From: an uncultured Eubacteriales bacterium
GTDB taxonomy: Bacteria; Bacillota; Clostridia; Christensenellales; CAG-138
Length of the DNA stretch: 9,411 nucleotides
Assembly: GCA_902768995.1 (NCBI GenBank)
Contig: CACXNN010000039.1
Location: 1-9,411 of the forward strand
Reading direction: 5' to 3'
Each line of letters starts with the position of its first letter. Positions within the stretch are counted from its first letter, which is position 1. Positions 1 through 6,555 of this stretch are shown here, piece by piece. The notes beneath the pieces were generated by a model that was given only the letters and a program-made list of their open reading frames with translations, was not told the origin of the DNA and searched no databases. A program made the position numbers and the translations under genes.

Positions 1-346
1 CCATGGGGGTGTCCCCGGCGGTGTAGGTGTAGCGGAAGCCCTTGGCCGGCTGATGGCCGATCTGCCGCTCCAGCATGGTCTCCTTCCGATAGCCGTAGGG
101 GGCCATGGCCCGACTGACGCTGGCCTCCACGCTGCTGATGGGGCTGACGAGATGCAGCAGCAGACTGGCGAAGGCGTTCACGTCCTTCCAGCCGATGGAC
201 GCGACGATGTGATCCGTCTCGTTGGTCAGAAAGAGGCTTTCGCCTGCGCCCATGGTGTTCAGCTTGGCGATCTCCTTTTCGGTCAGCATCCGAAAGCTAT
301 CGGGGCAGATCAGCCGGAACCGTTCGCTGATCTTCAGTTCGTTCAT
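1..346 (-). CDS. Hypothetical protein, 5' part only (3' end outside window)
   Basis: The first 115 codons are visible, starting MNELKISERF, and the frame is still open at the window edge. The start is well supported: GGGGAGGA lies 7-8 bases upstream of the ATG. There is no signal peptide or membrane helix. The visible part is a soluble alpha/beta-type sequence, with an IGWKDVNAFASLLL stretch at about residues 51-64 and APYGYRKE at 82-89. I recognise the general look of small uncharacterised clostridial proteins with a possible PsbP/DcrB-like fold, but that is an impression and not an assignment. It lies 27 bases after the queT stop on the same strand with no promoter or terminator visible between them, so it is probably co-transcribed with queT. 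Function unknown. Confidence 0.7.
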   Translation of the reverse strand, partial: MNELKISERFRLICPDSFRMLTEKEIAKLNTMGAGESLFLTNETDHIVASIGWKDVNAFASLLLHLVSPISSVEASVSRAMAPYGYRKETMLERQIGHQPAKGFRYTYTAGDTPM

Positions 347-373
347 CCGTTTATCCTCCCCACGATAATTGAA

Positions 374-883
374 TTATGCTTCCTGCCCGTTCTCTTCCTC
401 CTGCCCGAAGATGCTCCTGTGCCGGAGCAGGACCGTGCAGAGGATCTCCCCCAGCACGTAGCAGCTGATGATCTCGCCCACCGCCACGTACCCCATCATG
501 AGGGGGATGGGGAGGGTAGCACCGTAGCCGTACCGCAGCACGAAGGGCACGATGACGGCGTTGGAGAGGACCGTGGGCAGGGGCACCAGCCACCGGTTCT
601 TCCGCAGCAGATATCCGCCCGCCGCGCCGATCAGGGTAGCAAGGCTCCCGAAGATCACGTCCATGGGGATGGCGCCGCCCAGCAGGTTCCCCAGGACGCA
701 GCCCACGAACAGGCCGGGGATGGCCGCCGGGGTGAACATGGGCAGGATGGTCAAAGCTTCGGAGATCCTGACCTGCATCTCGCCGAAGGAGATGGGGGCG
801 AAGACCACGGTCAGCACCACGTACAGGGCGGCGATGATCGCGCCTTGGGCCACCTCGAGGGCCGGGGTCCGGTTGTTCTTCAT
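374..883 (-). CDS. queT: QueT-family queuosine precursor ECF transporter S component
   Basis: A 169-residue, very hydrophobic protein of the usual length for QueT. Family hallmarks are FGEMQVRISEALTILP at about residues 33-48 and the glycine-rich GNLLGGAIPMDVIFGS at 65-80, followed by further helices to about residue 153 and a short acidic tail. QueT proteins are substrate-binding S components of energy-coupling-factor transporters. They are believed to take up a 7-deazaguanine precursor of queuosine (such as preQ1) for tRNA modification, using a shared EcfAA'T module encoded elsewhere. The start has AGGAGG eight bases upstream of the ATG. A strong promoter lies about 80 bases upstream. I found no recognisable preQ1 riboswitch in the leader of about 72 bases, which is worth noting because many relatives have one. 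The family call is firm; the exact substrate is inferred. Confidence 0.9.
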   Translation of the reverse strand: MKNNRTPALEVAQGAIIAALYVVLTVVFAPISFGEMQVRISEALTILPMFTPAAIPGLFVGCVLGNLLGGAIPMDVIFGSLATLIGAAGGYLLRKNRWLVPLPTVLSNAVIVPFVLRYGYGATLPIPLMMGYVAVGEIISCYVLGEILCTVLLRHRSIFGQEEENGQEA

Positions 884-961
884 GAAGTCTTCCTCCTCAT
901 ATCAAAGATGGAGATCACAGTCTGCGCCGGTCGCCATACAGCGCCGGTCACGATGGTCCCC

Positions 962-990
962 AGTATACCGCCTGTTCCCCCGGTTTGCAA
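962..990 (-). promoter_or_regulatory. Sigma-A-type promoter for queT
   Basis: On the minus strand the sequence reads TTGCAA (990-985), a 17-base spacer, then TATACT (967-962). Spacing is ideal, with one -10 mismatch and two -35 mismatches. Transcription should start near 955, giving a leader of about 72 bases. That leader holds a direct repeat GACCGGCGC (two copies, 8 bases apart) and a TCTCC stretch that could pair with the ribosome site AGGAGG. No known riboswitch consensus is evident. Confidence 0.75.
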
Positions 991-1058
991 CTGTTTTTTC
1001 GATATCTACACTTTTTTCGGGGCGGCCGTCTTCCCGTGCCCTTTCTGTCGCCCCGGGA

Positions 1059-1087
1059 TTGTGCTTTTTCGCAGGATTTGGTATAAT
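1059..1087 (+). promoter_or_regulatory. Extended -10 promoter for the MFS operon
   Basis: A perfect TATAAT at 1082-1087 is preceded by TG plus one base (TGGTATAAT), giving an extended -10. A weak -35, TTGTGC at 1059-1064, sits 17 bases upstream. It points away from the queT promoter, so the stretch 884-1146 is a divergent promoter region. Between the two promoters is a loose inverted repeat, GGGGCG (1019-1024) with CGCCCC (1049-1054), of unknown significance. Confidence 0.75.
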
Positions 1088-1146
1088 GCCCCTATCGCAA
1101 AGCTATCGGCGTTTGCCCATATCGACACATAGAAGGAGGCCATACT

Positions 1147-2547
1147 TTGAAGGATCATTTCGACCCCGCCCGGGAGCAGCGGGAGCTTGCTCGGCTCCAG
1201 CGGGAGGCCCAGCGGCCCAAAGGCGCCCATTATCTGCTGTTCACCATGATCGTGCTGACGATCATCTATATCGTGGACGAGATCACCTCCAACGTGAACT
1301 CCGCCATGCAGCCCTACGCCCTGTTCGATCTGTTCAAGATCGCGTCCCGGAACGTGAACGCCCCGGAATACAGGACCGCCATCAACACTGTGGCCCCCTG
1401 GCAGGTGGCCTCCAACCTGTTCTTGATCGTTTCGCCCTTCTATAAGGCCCTGTCCGACCGGTTCGGCCGCCGCCTGTTCCTCATGATCAACACCATCGGC
1501 ATGGGCGTGGGCATGCTCGTCGTCATGACCAGCCAAAGCGCCGTCCAGTACATCCTGGGCATGCTCTTCATGATGTTCTTCACCCCCAACGACATGCAGG
1601 TCCTGTACATCATGGAGACCGCGCCCAAGGAGAAGCGGGCCACCTACAGCTTCGTCGCCAAGGGCATCGCCCTCATCAGCGTGTCGTTGATCGGCGTGCT
1701 TTCGAAGGTCTTTTTGAGGGAGGACGTGCCGACCAGCTGGCGCATGGTGTACCTGATCCCCGTGGTCGTCGCCATCGTGGTGGGCGCGGCTTCCTACCTC
1801 CTTATGCGGGAGACGCCGGTGTTCGTGGAGCAACGGCTGGCCCTCCTGTCCATGACGCCGGAGGAGCGGCAGGCCCGGGCGGAGGAGGATCGGCAGACCG
1901 GCGCCGCCGAGCAGGGCGGTGTGTTCCATGCCCTCAAGTTCATCTTCAAGAACCGGCAGCTCCGCTGGATTTTGATCGCGGGCTTCCTGTTCTTCGCCAC
2001 CACCTTCTACACCTCCTACTACGCCACGGTGCTGGAGGGGGCCATGGCCACGGAGCTGGTGGCCGTCGCCCTCATCATCTACCCCCTGGTCAACGGCGTG
2101 GTCACCATCACCAGCGGCTTCTTCTCCGATAAGCTGGGCCGCAAGAAGGCCTGCCTGATCCTGGGGAGCCTGGCCCTGCTGGGCCTGCTGCTGTTCGTCC
2201 TGGCCTGCCGCCTCCAGTGGGGCCCCGTGGCCGCCGGCATCTTCTACGGCTGCTCCATCGGCGGCCTCTGGTCCATGTCCGACACCCTGATCCTCACCAT
2301 GCCCGCGGAGTCCTCGCCCTCCGGCATGCGGGCTTCGGTCATGGGCACCATCTCGGTGATGATCGGCGCGGGCATGTTCATCGGCCAGGCGTTGTTCATC
2401 GTCCTCCAAAACTTCGTGTCCATGGATATCCTGTTCCTCTGCATCTGCGTGCCCTTCATGGCCCTGTCCCTGCTGGTCCTCATGACTAAGGTCAAGGAGA
2501 CCCGCGACGTGGACCTGGACGCCATCACCGCGGATACGTATAACTAA
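1147..2547 (+). CDS. Major facilitator superfamily (MFS) transporter
   Basis: A 466-residue integral membrane protein, normal length for a 12-helix MFS carrier. A charged cytoplasmic N-terminus (residues 1-26) leads into the first helix at about 28-44. The diagnostic loop 2-3 motif is ALSDRFGRR at 101-109, and its repeat in the second half is FSDKLGRKK at 326-334, confirming the two pseudo-symmetric bundles. A hydrophilic linker rich in Glu, Arg and Gln lies at about 233-257. The start codon is TTG, chosen because AGGAGG ends seven bases upstream and the frame opens directly after the promoter leader. The substrate cannot be read from sequence; both efflux and uptake are possible. It heads a probable operon with the YczE/YitT-like gene 22 bases downstream and the acetyltransferase after that. 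Confidence 0.9.
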   Translation: MKDHFDPAREQRELARLQREAQRPKGAHYLLFTMIVLTIIYIVDEITSNVNSAMQPYALFDLFKIASRNVNAPEYRTAINTVAPWQVASNLFLIVSPFYKALSDRFGRRLFLMINTIGMGVGMLVVMTSQSAVQYILGMLFMMFFTPNDMQVLYIMETAPKEKRATYSFVAKGIALISVSLIGVLSKVFLREDVPTSWRMVYLIPVVVAIVVGAASYLLMRETPVFVEQRLALLSMTPEERQARAEEDRQTGAAEQGGVFHALKFIFKNRQLRWILIAGFLFFATTFYTSYYATVLEGAMATELVAVALIIYPLVNGVVTITSGFFSDKLGRKKACLILGSLALLGLLLFVLACRLQWGPVAAGIFYGCSIGGLWSMSDTLILTMPAESSPSGMRASVMGTISVMIGAGMFIGQALFIVLQNFVSMDILFLCICVPFMALSLLVLMTKVKETRDVDLDAITADTYN

Positions 2548-2569
2548 ACTCACCGGCCTTGCTGCAAAG

Positions 2570-3253
2570 ATGGCGAACCAACTGATCGAAAACCGAACAC
2601 GGACAGGCATCCTGCTGAACATGCTGCTGGCGGCGGTCAGCCTGTTCGTGAATGGCTTCGGCATCTATTTGACGATCCAAGCCAACTTGGGGGCGGCCCC
2701 CTGGGACGTGCTCAGTCTGGGTCTGTCCAAGACCTTGGGCATCCTGTATGGGACCGCATCCGTGGCGGTGTCGTTGACCATCCTGGGGATCGACGTGCTC
2801 ATGAAGGAGCCAGTGGGCATCGCCATGTTCATCGACGCCTTCGTGGTAGGCAAGTCGGTGGATTTCTTCAACTGGCTGGCCGTCGTGCCGCCCTGCCGTT
2901 CGCTGCTGACCGGGATCCTCGTTATGTTCGTCGGGCTGGTGATCCTGGCCTATACCCAGTACACCTATATGCTGGCCGCCCTGGGCTGCGGCCCGCGGGA
3001 CACGCTGCTGGTGGGCCTGGCAAAGCGAATGAAGCGCATCCCCATCGGCGCCGTCAGCATCGGGCTGCTGGGATCCGCCACGCTGATCGGCTGGCTGTTG
3101 GGCGGGCCTGTGGGCGTGGGTACGCTGATCTGTGCCTTTGCGGCCGGTCCTATCATGCAGGCTTCGTTCTGGACCGTGCGATTCGACGCCACAGAGGTGA
3201 AGCATCAGCGGCTGCAGGAATCCCTGCGGGTGTTCTTGCCGAAAAGGAGGTGA
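2570..3253 (+). CDS. YczE/YyaS/YitT-like integral membrane protein
   Basis: A 227-residue membrane protein of about six helices. The family signature is ANLGAAPWDVLSLGLSK at 38-54 followed by LGILYGTA. A matching half appears later: LGCGPRDTLLVGLAKR at 138-153, then PIGAVSIGL and GGPVGVGTLICAFAAGPI at 179-195. This two-fold internal similarity is typical of the family. The molecular function is not established; members are often annotated as uncharacterised or putative transporters. The start at 2570 has no clear Shine-Dalgarno sequence. It is kept because the protein aligns from its N-terminus and lies only 22 bases past the MFS stop, so re-initiation by ribosomes finishing that gene is plausible. 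The gene ends in the AGGAGG that serves the next gene. Confidence 0.85.
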   Translation: MANQLIENRTRTGILLNMLLAAVSLFVNGFGIYLTIQANLGAAPWDVLSLGLSKTLGILYGTASVAVSLTILGIDVLMKEPVGIAMFIDAFVVGKSVDFFNWLAVVPPCRSLLTGILVMFVGLVILAYTQYTYMLAALGCGPRDTLLVGLAKRMKRIPIGAVSIGLLGSATLIGWLLGGPVGVGTLICAFAAGPIMQASFWTVRFDATEVKHQRLQESLRVFLPKRR

Positions 3254-3259
3254 CCGGCC

Positions 3260-3733
3260 GTGACTGAGTTCAGACCCATTTTACCGGAGCATGACGCCGC
3301 CATGGCGCGGATCGTCCGCAGCGCTCTCAAAGCGCATCATTTGGACATTCCCGGCACGGCGTTCTTCGACGCGTCGCTGGATCAGCTGAGCGCCTATTAT
3401 GATCGCCCCGGCCGCTGCTATCATGTGCTGATGCAGGACGGGGTTGTCATCGGCGGCATCGGCGTCGCGGAATTTCCGGGATTTCCGGGCTGCTGCGAGC
3501 TCCAGAAGCTGTATCTGGACCGATCGGCCAGAGGACGCGGGCTTGGATACGAGATGATCCGGCATATCGAGGCGCAGGCCAAGGCCATGGGCTACCGACG
3601 GATCTATCTGGAGACCCATACGAATCTGGAGGCAGCGATGCACGAGTATGAACGATCGGGGTATCGCAGGATCGAGCGTCCCGCCTCCGTCGTCCATTCG
3701 ACCATGGATCGATTCTATCTGAAGGAGCTGTGA
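3260..3733 (+). CDS. GNAT-family N-acetyltransferase
   Basis: A 157-residue single GNAT domain. The beta-4 strand ELQKLYLD (80-87) runs into the acetyl-CoA pyrophosphate-binding loop RGRGLG (91-96), which fits the R/Q-x-x-G-x-G/A motif A. LETHTNLEAAMHEYERSGY (118-136) matches motif B, including the late Tyr that often acts as general acid. The enzyme should transfer an acetyl group from acetyl-CoA to an amine. The substrate, whether a small molecule, a drug or a protein N-terminus, is unknown. The start is GTG at 3260, with AAGGAGG ending nine bases upstream inside the preceding gene. The gap to that gene is only six bases, so it belongs to the MFS operon. No strong terminator follows, only a weak GGGCT/AGCCC hairpin without a T-run near 3760-3775. 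Confidence 0.88.
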   Translation: MTEFRPILPEHDAAMARIVRSALKAHHLDIPGTAFFDASLDQLSAYYDRPGRCYHVLMQDGVVIGGIGVAEFPGFPGCCELQKLYLDRSARGRGLGYEMIRHIEAQAKAMGYRRIYLETHTNLEAAMHEYERSGYRRIERPASVVHSTMDRFYLKEL

Positions 3734-3814
3734 GGGTCGTGGATCGCGGGAGAGGGGCTGTATTCGGAAGCCCTGAGCGGGGGCATATGTAAGAATCAAA
3801 GAGGGAGAGGATAT

Positions 3815-5188
3815 ATGCGGGTATTGGTATTGAACGGGTCCCCTTCGGGGGAGGACAGCGTCACGCTGTTCACGGTGAAGTATATCGAGAAGAAGTTCCC
3901 CCAGGTGAGCTTCGAGACCCTCCACGTGGGACAGCGCATCCGGCATTATGAAAAGGATTTTTCTGAGGCGGCGGAGAAGCTCCGGGCCGCGGACCTCATA
4001 CTGTTCGCCTACCCGGTCTACACCTTCCTGGTGCCGGCCCAGCTCCATCGGTTCGTGGAGCTCATGAAGGGGAGCGGGATCGACTTTGCCGGGAAGTACG
4101 CCACCCAGATCACTACCTCCAAGCACTTCTACGACGTGACCGCCCATCGCTTTCTGGAGGACAACTTCGAGGACATGGGCCTGCGCTATGTCCGGGGCCT
4201 GTCCGCCGATATGGAGGACCTGCTGACGAAGAGGGGGCAGGGGGAGGCGGAGGCCTTCTTCCGGTTCGTCCTCTGGCAGATGGAGCGTGGTTTCGTCCAG
4301 CCGCCCCGGCAGGGAGCGCCGGAGCCCTTCGTGGGGGTCGTCCCCGAGAAGGCGGAGGGACCGGTGCCGGAGAAGAAGCCCGGCACGGTGGTCATCGTCA
4401 CGGATCGGGAGGAGGGGGCGGAGGACGCCCTGGGCGCCATGATCGACCGGTTCACGGCCCGGTTGCCCTATGAGACCCGCGTCGTCAACCTCAGGACCTT
4501 CCCTTTCGCGGGCGGCTGCCTGGGGTGCTTCCACTGCGCCGCCGACGGCACCTGCGTCTACAGGGACGGCTTCGACACCTATCTTCGGGAGCACATCCAG
4601 AGCACCGACGCCATCGTCTACGCCTACTCCATCCAGGATCATTCCATGGGCTATCGGTTCAAGCTCTACGACGACCGCCAGTTCTGTAACGGTCATAGGA
4701 CCGTCACCATGGGCAAGCCTGAGGGGTATCTGGTGGACGGGGCTCTCAGCCGGGAGCCGAACCTTCAGATGCTTATGGAGGCCCGGGCCCAGGTGGGCGG
4801 CAACTATCTTGCCGGGATCGCCACGGACGAAGCCGACCCAGAGCGGGAGATCGACCAGCTCTGTGAGACCCTGGCCTACGCCATGGAGCACGACTACCAG
4901 CAGCCCAAGAACTTCTACGGCGTGGGCGGCCTCAAGATATTCCGGGACCTGATCTACCAGATGCAGGGCCTCATGCGGGCCGATCACAGGTTCTACAAGG
5001 CCCACGGCTTCTACGACGACTTCCCCCAGAAGCGCCGGGGCCGGATCGCGGCCATGTACCTGGTGGGGGCCATGATGAAGAACAAGAAGCTCCAGAAGAA
5101 GATCGGCGGCAGGATGACCGAGGGCATGGCCATGCCCTACAAGAAGGTGATCGAGCAGGCGGAAGCGCCGTCCGGGAAGCAGGAGTGA
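3815..5188 (+). CDS. Tandem flavodoxin-fold NAD(P)H-dependent oxidoreductase with a four-cysteine motif
   Basis: A 457-residue protein that looks like two FMN-reductase/flavodoxin-fold units in one chain. The first (about 1-165) begins with VLVLNGSPSGEDSVT (3-17), the FMN-phosphate loop, and has ADLILFAYPVYTFLVPAQ (59-76), the usual flavin-flanking strand and loop. A linker rich in Pro, Glu and Lys follows (about 165-190). The second unit (about 191-360) starts with TVVIVTD and carries Cys235, Cys238, Cys241 and Cys247 in a CX2CX2CX5C pattern, then ADGTCVYRDGFD and STDAIVYAY. This cysteine spacing resembles that of iron-sulfur flavoproteins and many clostridial FMN reductases; whether a cluster binds is inference. 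A basic C-terminal extension (about 365-457) has no domain I recognise. AGAGG lies just upstream of the ATG. It is co-transcribed with the next gene. Electron donor and substrate are unknown. Confidence 0.82.
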   Translation: MRVLVLNGSPSGEDSVTLFTVKYIEKKFPQVSFETLHVGQRIRHYEKDFSEAAEKLRAADLILFAYPVYTFLVPAQLHRFVELMKGSGIDFAGKYATQITTSKHFYDVTAHRFLEDNFEDMGLRYVRGLSADMEDLLTKRGQGEAEAFFRFVLWQMERGFVQPPRQGAPEPFVGVVPEKAEGPVPEKKPGTVVIVTDREEGAEDALGAMIDRFTARLPYETRVVNLRTFPFAGGCLGCFHCAADGTCVYRDGFDTYLREHIQSTDAIVYAYSIQDHSMGYRFKLYDDRQFCNGHRTVTMGKPEGYLVDGALSREPNLQMLMEARAQVGGNYLAGIATDEADPEREIDQLCETLAYAMEHDYQQPKNFYGVGGLKIFRDLIYQMQGLMRADHRFYKAHGFYDDFPQKRRGRIAAMYLVGAMMKNKKLQKKIGGRMTEGMAMPYKKVIEQAEAPSGKQE

Positions 5189-5193
5189 CGACC

Positions 5194-5631
5194 ATGAGCT
5201 TCGGATGGATCAACGTCTTCGGGGCGATCATCGTGGTGCTGATGCTGGTTCCGAACGTCGTCTATGCCTTGAAAAACAGGGGCGAGGAGAATCGCTGCAC
5301 CAACCGTTGGATGAACCTGCTGGAGCAGATCGGGCGCTATGGCTGCATCGCATTCATGTGGTTCCCGCTGCTGGTGGGGAAGTTCAGCTTTCGAAGCGTG
5401 CCGGAGATGACTCTTTACCTGGGCGGCAACGGGGCGCTGCTGGCAGTATATTGGTTCGTGTACGCCCGGTATCTCAGGGAGAGGACCCGGCGGCGTGCCT
5501 TGACCCTCGCTGTGGTGCCCGCCTGTATCTTCCTCATGAGCGGGCTGCTCCTGCGGCATTGGCTGCTGGTGGTCTTCGCCCTTCTCTTTGCTGTAGGGCA
5601 TATCTATGTGACCACGCAAAATGTAGCGTAA
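5194..5631 (+). CDS. Small integral membrane protein of unknown function
   Basis: A 145-residue protein with about five hydrophobic segments, at roughly 6-26, 46-63, 73-93, 102-120 and 122-138. A conserved-looking polar loop with NRCTNRWMNLLEQIGRYG (33-50) follows the first helix. I chose ATG 5194 because AGGAG at 5181-5185 is then eight bases upstream. The in-frame GTG at 5185 overlaps the preceding stop but would bury the ribosome site. The gene begins five bases after the oxidoreductase, so the two are translated together; a membrane partner or anchor for that flavoprotein is a reasonable guess but not shown. I recognise similar unnamed clostridial proteins but no functional family. Confidence 0.75.
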   Translation: MSFGWINVFGAIIVVLMLVPNVVYALKNRGEENRCTNRWMNLLEQIGRYGCIAFMWFPLLVGKFSFRSVPEMTLYLGGNGALLAVYWFVYARYLRERTRRRALTLAVVPACIFLMSGLLLRHWLLVVFALLFAVGHIYVTTQNVA

Positions 5632-5717
5632 GCGATGCGATATGAGGGAGCATGGTGCACGTCCGTCCGGCTGCCGTCCGGCCGAACAATGTGAACGATG
5701 CCATCATAAAAATGAGC

Positions 5718-5748
5718 CAAGGACCACCCGTTTTGCGGGTGGTCCTTG
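5718..5748 (-). terminator. Hairpin terminator between convergent genes
   Basis: A perfect 13-base stem, 5718-5730 with 5736-5748, closes a 5-base loop. On the minus strand it is followed, after five bases, by a short T-run (CTCATTTTTATG), so it most likely ends the DUF3793 transcript. On the plus strand no T-run follows, though the hairpin may still help stop the flavoprotein operon, whose last gene ends about 90 bases before it. Confidence 0.75.
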
Positions 5749-5795
5749 ACTTGGATCAGGAGGGATGGGAGGTTAGCAAAAGCGTCGAGGGTCGA

Positions 5796-6347
5796 TCAGC
5801 TGGTGATGATCAGCCGATCGAAGGGCTTGCCCTTCTTCCATTGCCGATAGTAGGCGTCGGAGCACTTTTTGTACCGGTCGAAGGTCTTGCGGGCGGCCGT
5901 TTCGTCGCCGTAGACCTTCCAGAAGCCCACGCACTTGCAGCCGGTGTCCCTGTGCTCCATGAAGGCGGACACGTCCTCCGGGGGATAGCCCAGGAACAGG
6001 CCGATCTCGTGGGGGAATTCAGCCGACTGCCGGAGCCGGTCCATGAGAGAGACGATGCAGCGGGAGCAGGTTTGAGTGGCGTAGCCCCGGGCCTGCAGCA
6101 AGGCGCAGGCCATATGGTCGTTCAAATCCGCCTGCAGCCGGGCAGGGCGAAAGAGGTAGATCATGGCGCTGCCTTTGTTATATTGCAGCGGGATCAGGCG
6201 CAGCCCCTTGGGGGAGAGGGCTGTGTTCCACCGGCGCACGTCCTCGATCATCTCCCGCCGGTCAGGGTAGGCGCAGCGAAACAGATTCCCGGTTTTGATG
6301 CCTGCCAGGGTGGGCGCGCAATGGCGGATGAGGGTTTCTTCAGACAT
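5796..6347 (-). CDS. DUF3793 family protein
   Basis: A 183-residue soluble protein of the normal family length. The N-terminal block HCAPTLAGIKTGNLF (9-23), the central FPHEIGLFLGYPPEDVSAF (111-129) and the late KCVGFWKVYGD (138-148) followed by YKKC (159-162) together identify DUF3793. It is Cys-rich (Cys94, Cys97, Cys137, Cys139 and Cys162 among others), but no classical metal or cluster motif is certain. The biochemical role is unknown. In many gut Firmicutes the family is found near flavodoxins and Feo iron-uptake genes, so a link to iron or redox handling is often suspected; the convergent flavoprotein here fits but proves nothing. The start has AAAGGA about seven bases upstream. It has its own strong promoter with an operator-like palindrome at the transcription start. 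Confidence 0.9.
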   Translation of the reverse strand: MSEETLIRHCAPTLAGIKTGNLFRCAYPDRREMIEDVRRWNTALSPKGLRLIPLQYNKGSAMIYLFRPARLQADLNDHMACALLQARGYATQTCSRCIVSLMDRLRQSAEFPHEIGLFLGYPPEDVSAFMEHRDTGCKCVGFWKVYGDETAARKTFDRYKKCSDAYYRQWKKGKPFDRLIITS

Positions 6348-6377
6348 GCGGCGTTCCTTTTATTGTTGTTTCTTGTG

Positions 6378-6393
6378 GTTAGCAACTGCTAAC
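6378..6393. promoter_or_regulatory. Operator-like palindrome 1 (DUF3793 promoter)
   Basis: GTTAGCAACTGCTAAC is a palindrome with 7-base arms and a 2-base centre. It sits at about +1 to +16 of the predicted minus-strand start, where a bound protein would block initiation or clearance. It is nearly identical to the site at 6508-6523. The GTTAG/CTAAC half-sites recall DtxR/IdeR-type metal-regulator boxes, but the spacing differs, so the regulator is uncertain. Confidence 0.75.
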
Positions 6394-6395
6394 TA

Positions 6396-6410
6396 ATGGT
6401 ATGATACCAT
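6396..6410. promoter_or_regulatory. Second palindrome over the -10 of the DUF3793 promoter
   Basis: ATGGTATGATACCAT has 6-base arms around TGA and covers the predicted minus-strand -10 (6406-6401). It starts two bases after operator palindrome 1 and differs in sequence, so it could be a site for another regulator. It could also be chance in A+T-rich promoter DNA. Confidence 0.4.
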
Positions 6411-6428
6411 AGTTTTCTCGTTTGTCAA
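6401..6428 (-). promoter_or_regulatory. Promoter of the DUF3793 gene
   Basis: On the minus strand: a consensus TTGACA (6428-6423), 16 bases, then TATCAT (6406-6401). Transcription should start near 6394, directly at the edge of the GTTAGC palindrome, giving a leader of about 47 bases. Confidence 0.75.
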
Positions 6429-6469
6429 TTCAAAGTTAAATAAATCTTACTAAAGAAAGTTATTTCTAC

Positions 6470-6497
6470 TTGAAATCCGTCCATGAAGGAGTATACT
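6470..6497 (+). promoter_or_regulatory. Promoter of the hsp20 remnant
   Basis: TTGAAA (6470-6475), 16 bases, TATACT (6492-6497). The start should fall near 6503-6505, just before the second GTTAGC palindrome. The layout mirrors that of the divergent DUF3793 promoter about 70 bases away. Confidence 0.7.
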
Positions 6498-6507
6498 ATA
6501 GGCATCA

Positions 6508-6523
6508 GTTAGCGACCGCTAAC
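6508..6523. promoter_or_regulatory. Operator-like palindrome 2 (hsp20 promoter)
   Basis: GTTAGCGACCGCTAAC, a palindrome with 7-base arms and the same AC centre as the site at 6378-6393. The only differences are the compensating A-to-G and T-to-C changes at the inner arm positions, which preserve symmetry. It lies right after the predicted start of the hsp20 transcript. It is not a CIRCE element, which has TTAGCACTC arms and a 9-base spacer. Confidence 0.75.
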
Positions 6524-6555
6524 GCCGGGACGCTTATAGAGTGAGGTGAGGAAGC

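Noticed and set aside
53..1132. Plus-strand open frame of 359 codons
   Set aside because: It overlaps queT and its promoter in antisense. The product has no recognisable domain and no ribosome site.
1006..2664. Minus-strand open frame of 552 codons
   Set aside because: It is antisense to the MFS transporter, with a His/Asp/Gly/Glu-rich low-complexity product and no family resemblance.
3281..5005. Long open frame of 574 codons on the minus strand
   Set aside because: It lies antisense to the GNAT and flavoprotein genes. It is rich in His, Gly, Leu and Val with no domain, as expected opposite high-G+C genes.
5185..5193. GTG 5185 start for the small membrane protein
   Set aside because: The ribosome site AGGAG overlaps this GTG. 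ATG 5194 has correct spacing.
5771..5784. GGTTAGCAAAAGC as a third operator
   Set aside because: Only one half-site is present, with no symmetric partner, and it lies just past the 3' end of the DUF3793 gene.
5652..6392. Plus-strand open frame of 246 codons
   Set aside because: It is antisense to the well-supported DUF3793 gene and runs through the terminator and operator.
6508..6523. CIRCE (HrcA) element upstream of hsp20
   Set aside because: The TTAGC/GCTAA ends match, but the CIRCE arms TTAGCACTC/GAGTGCTAA and 9-base spacer are absent. The same site also occurs at the DUF3793 promoter.
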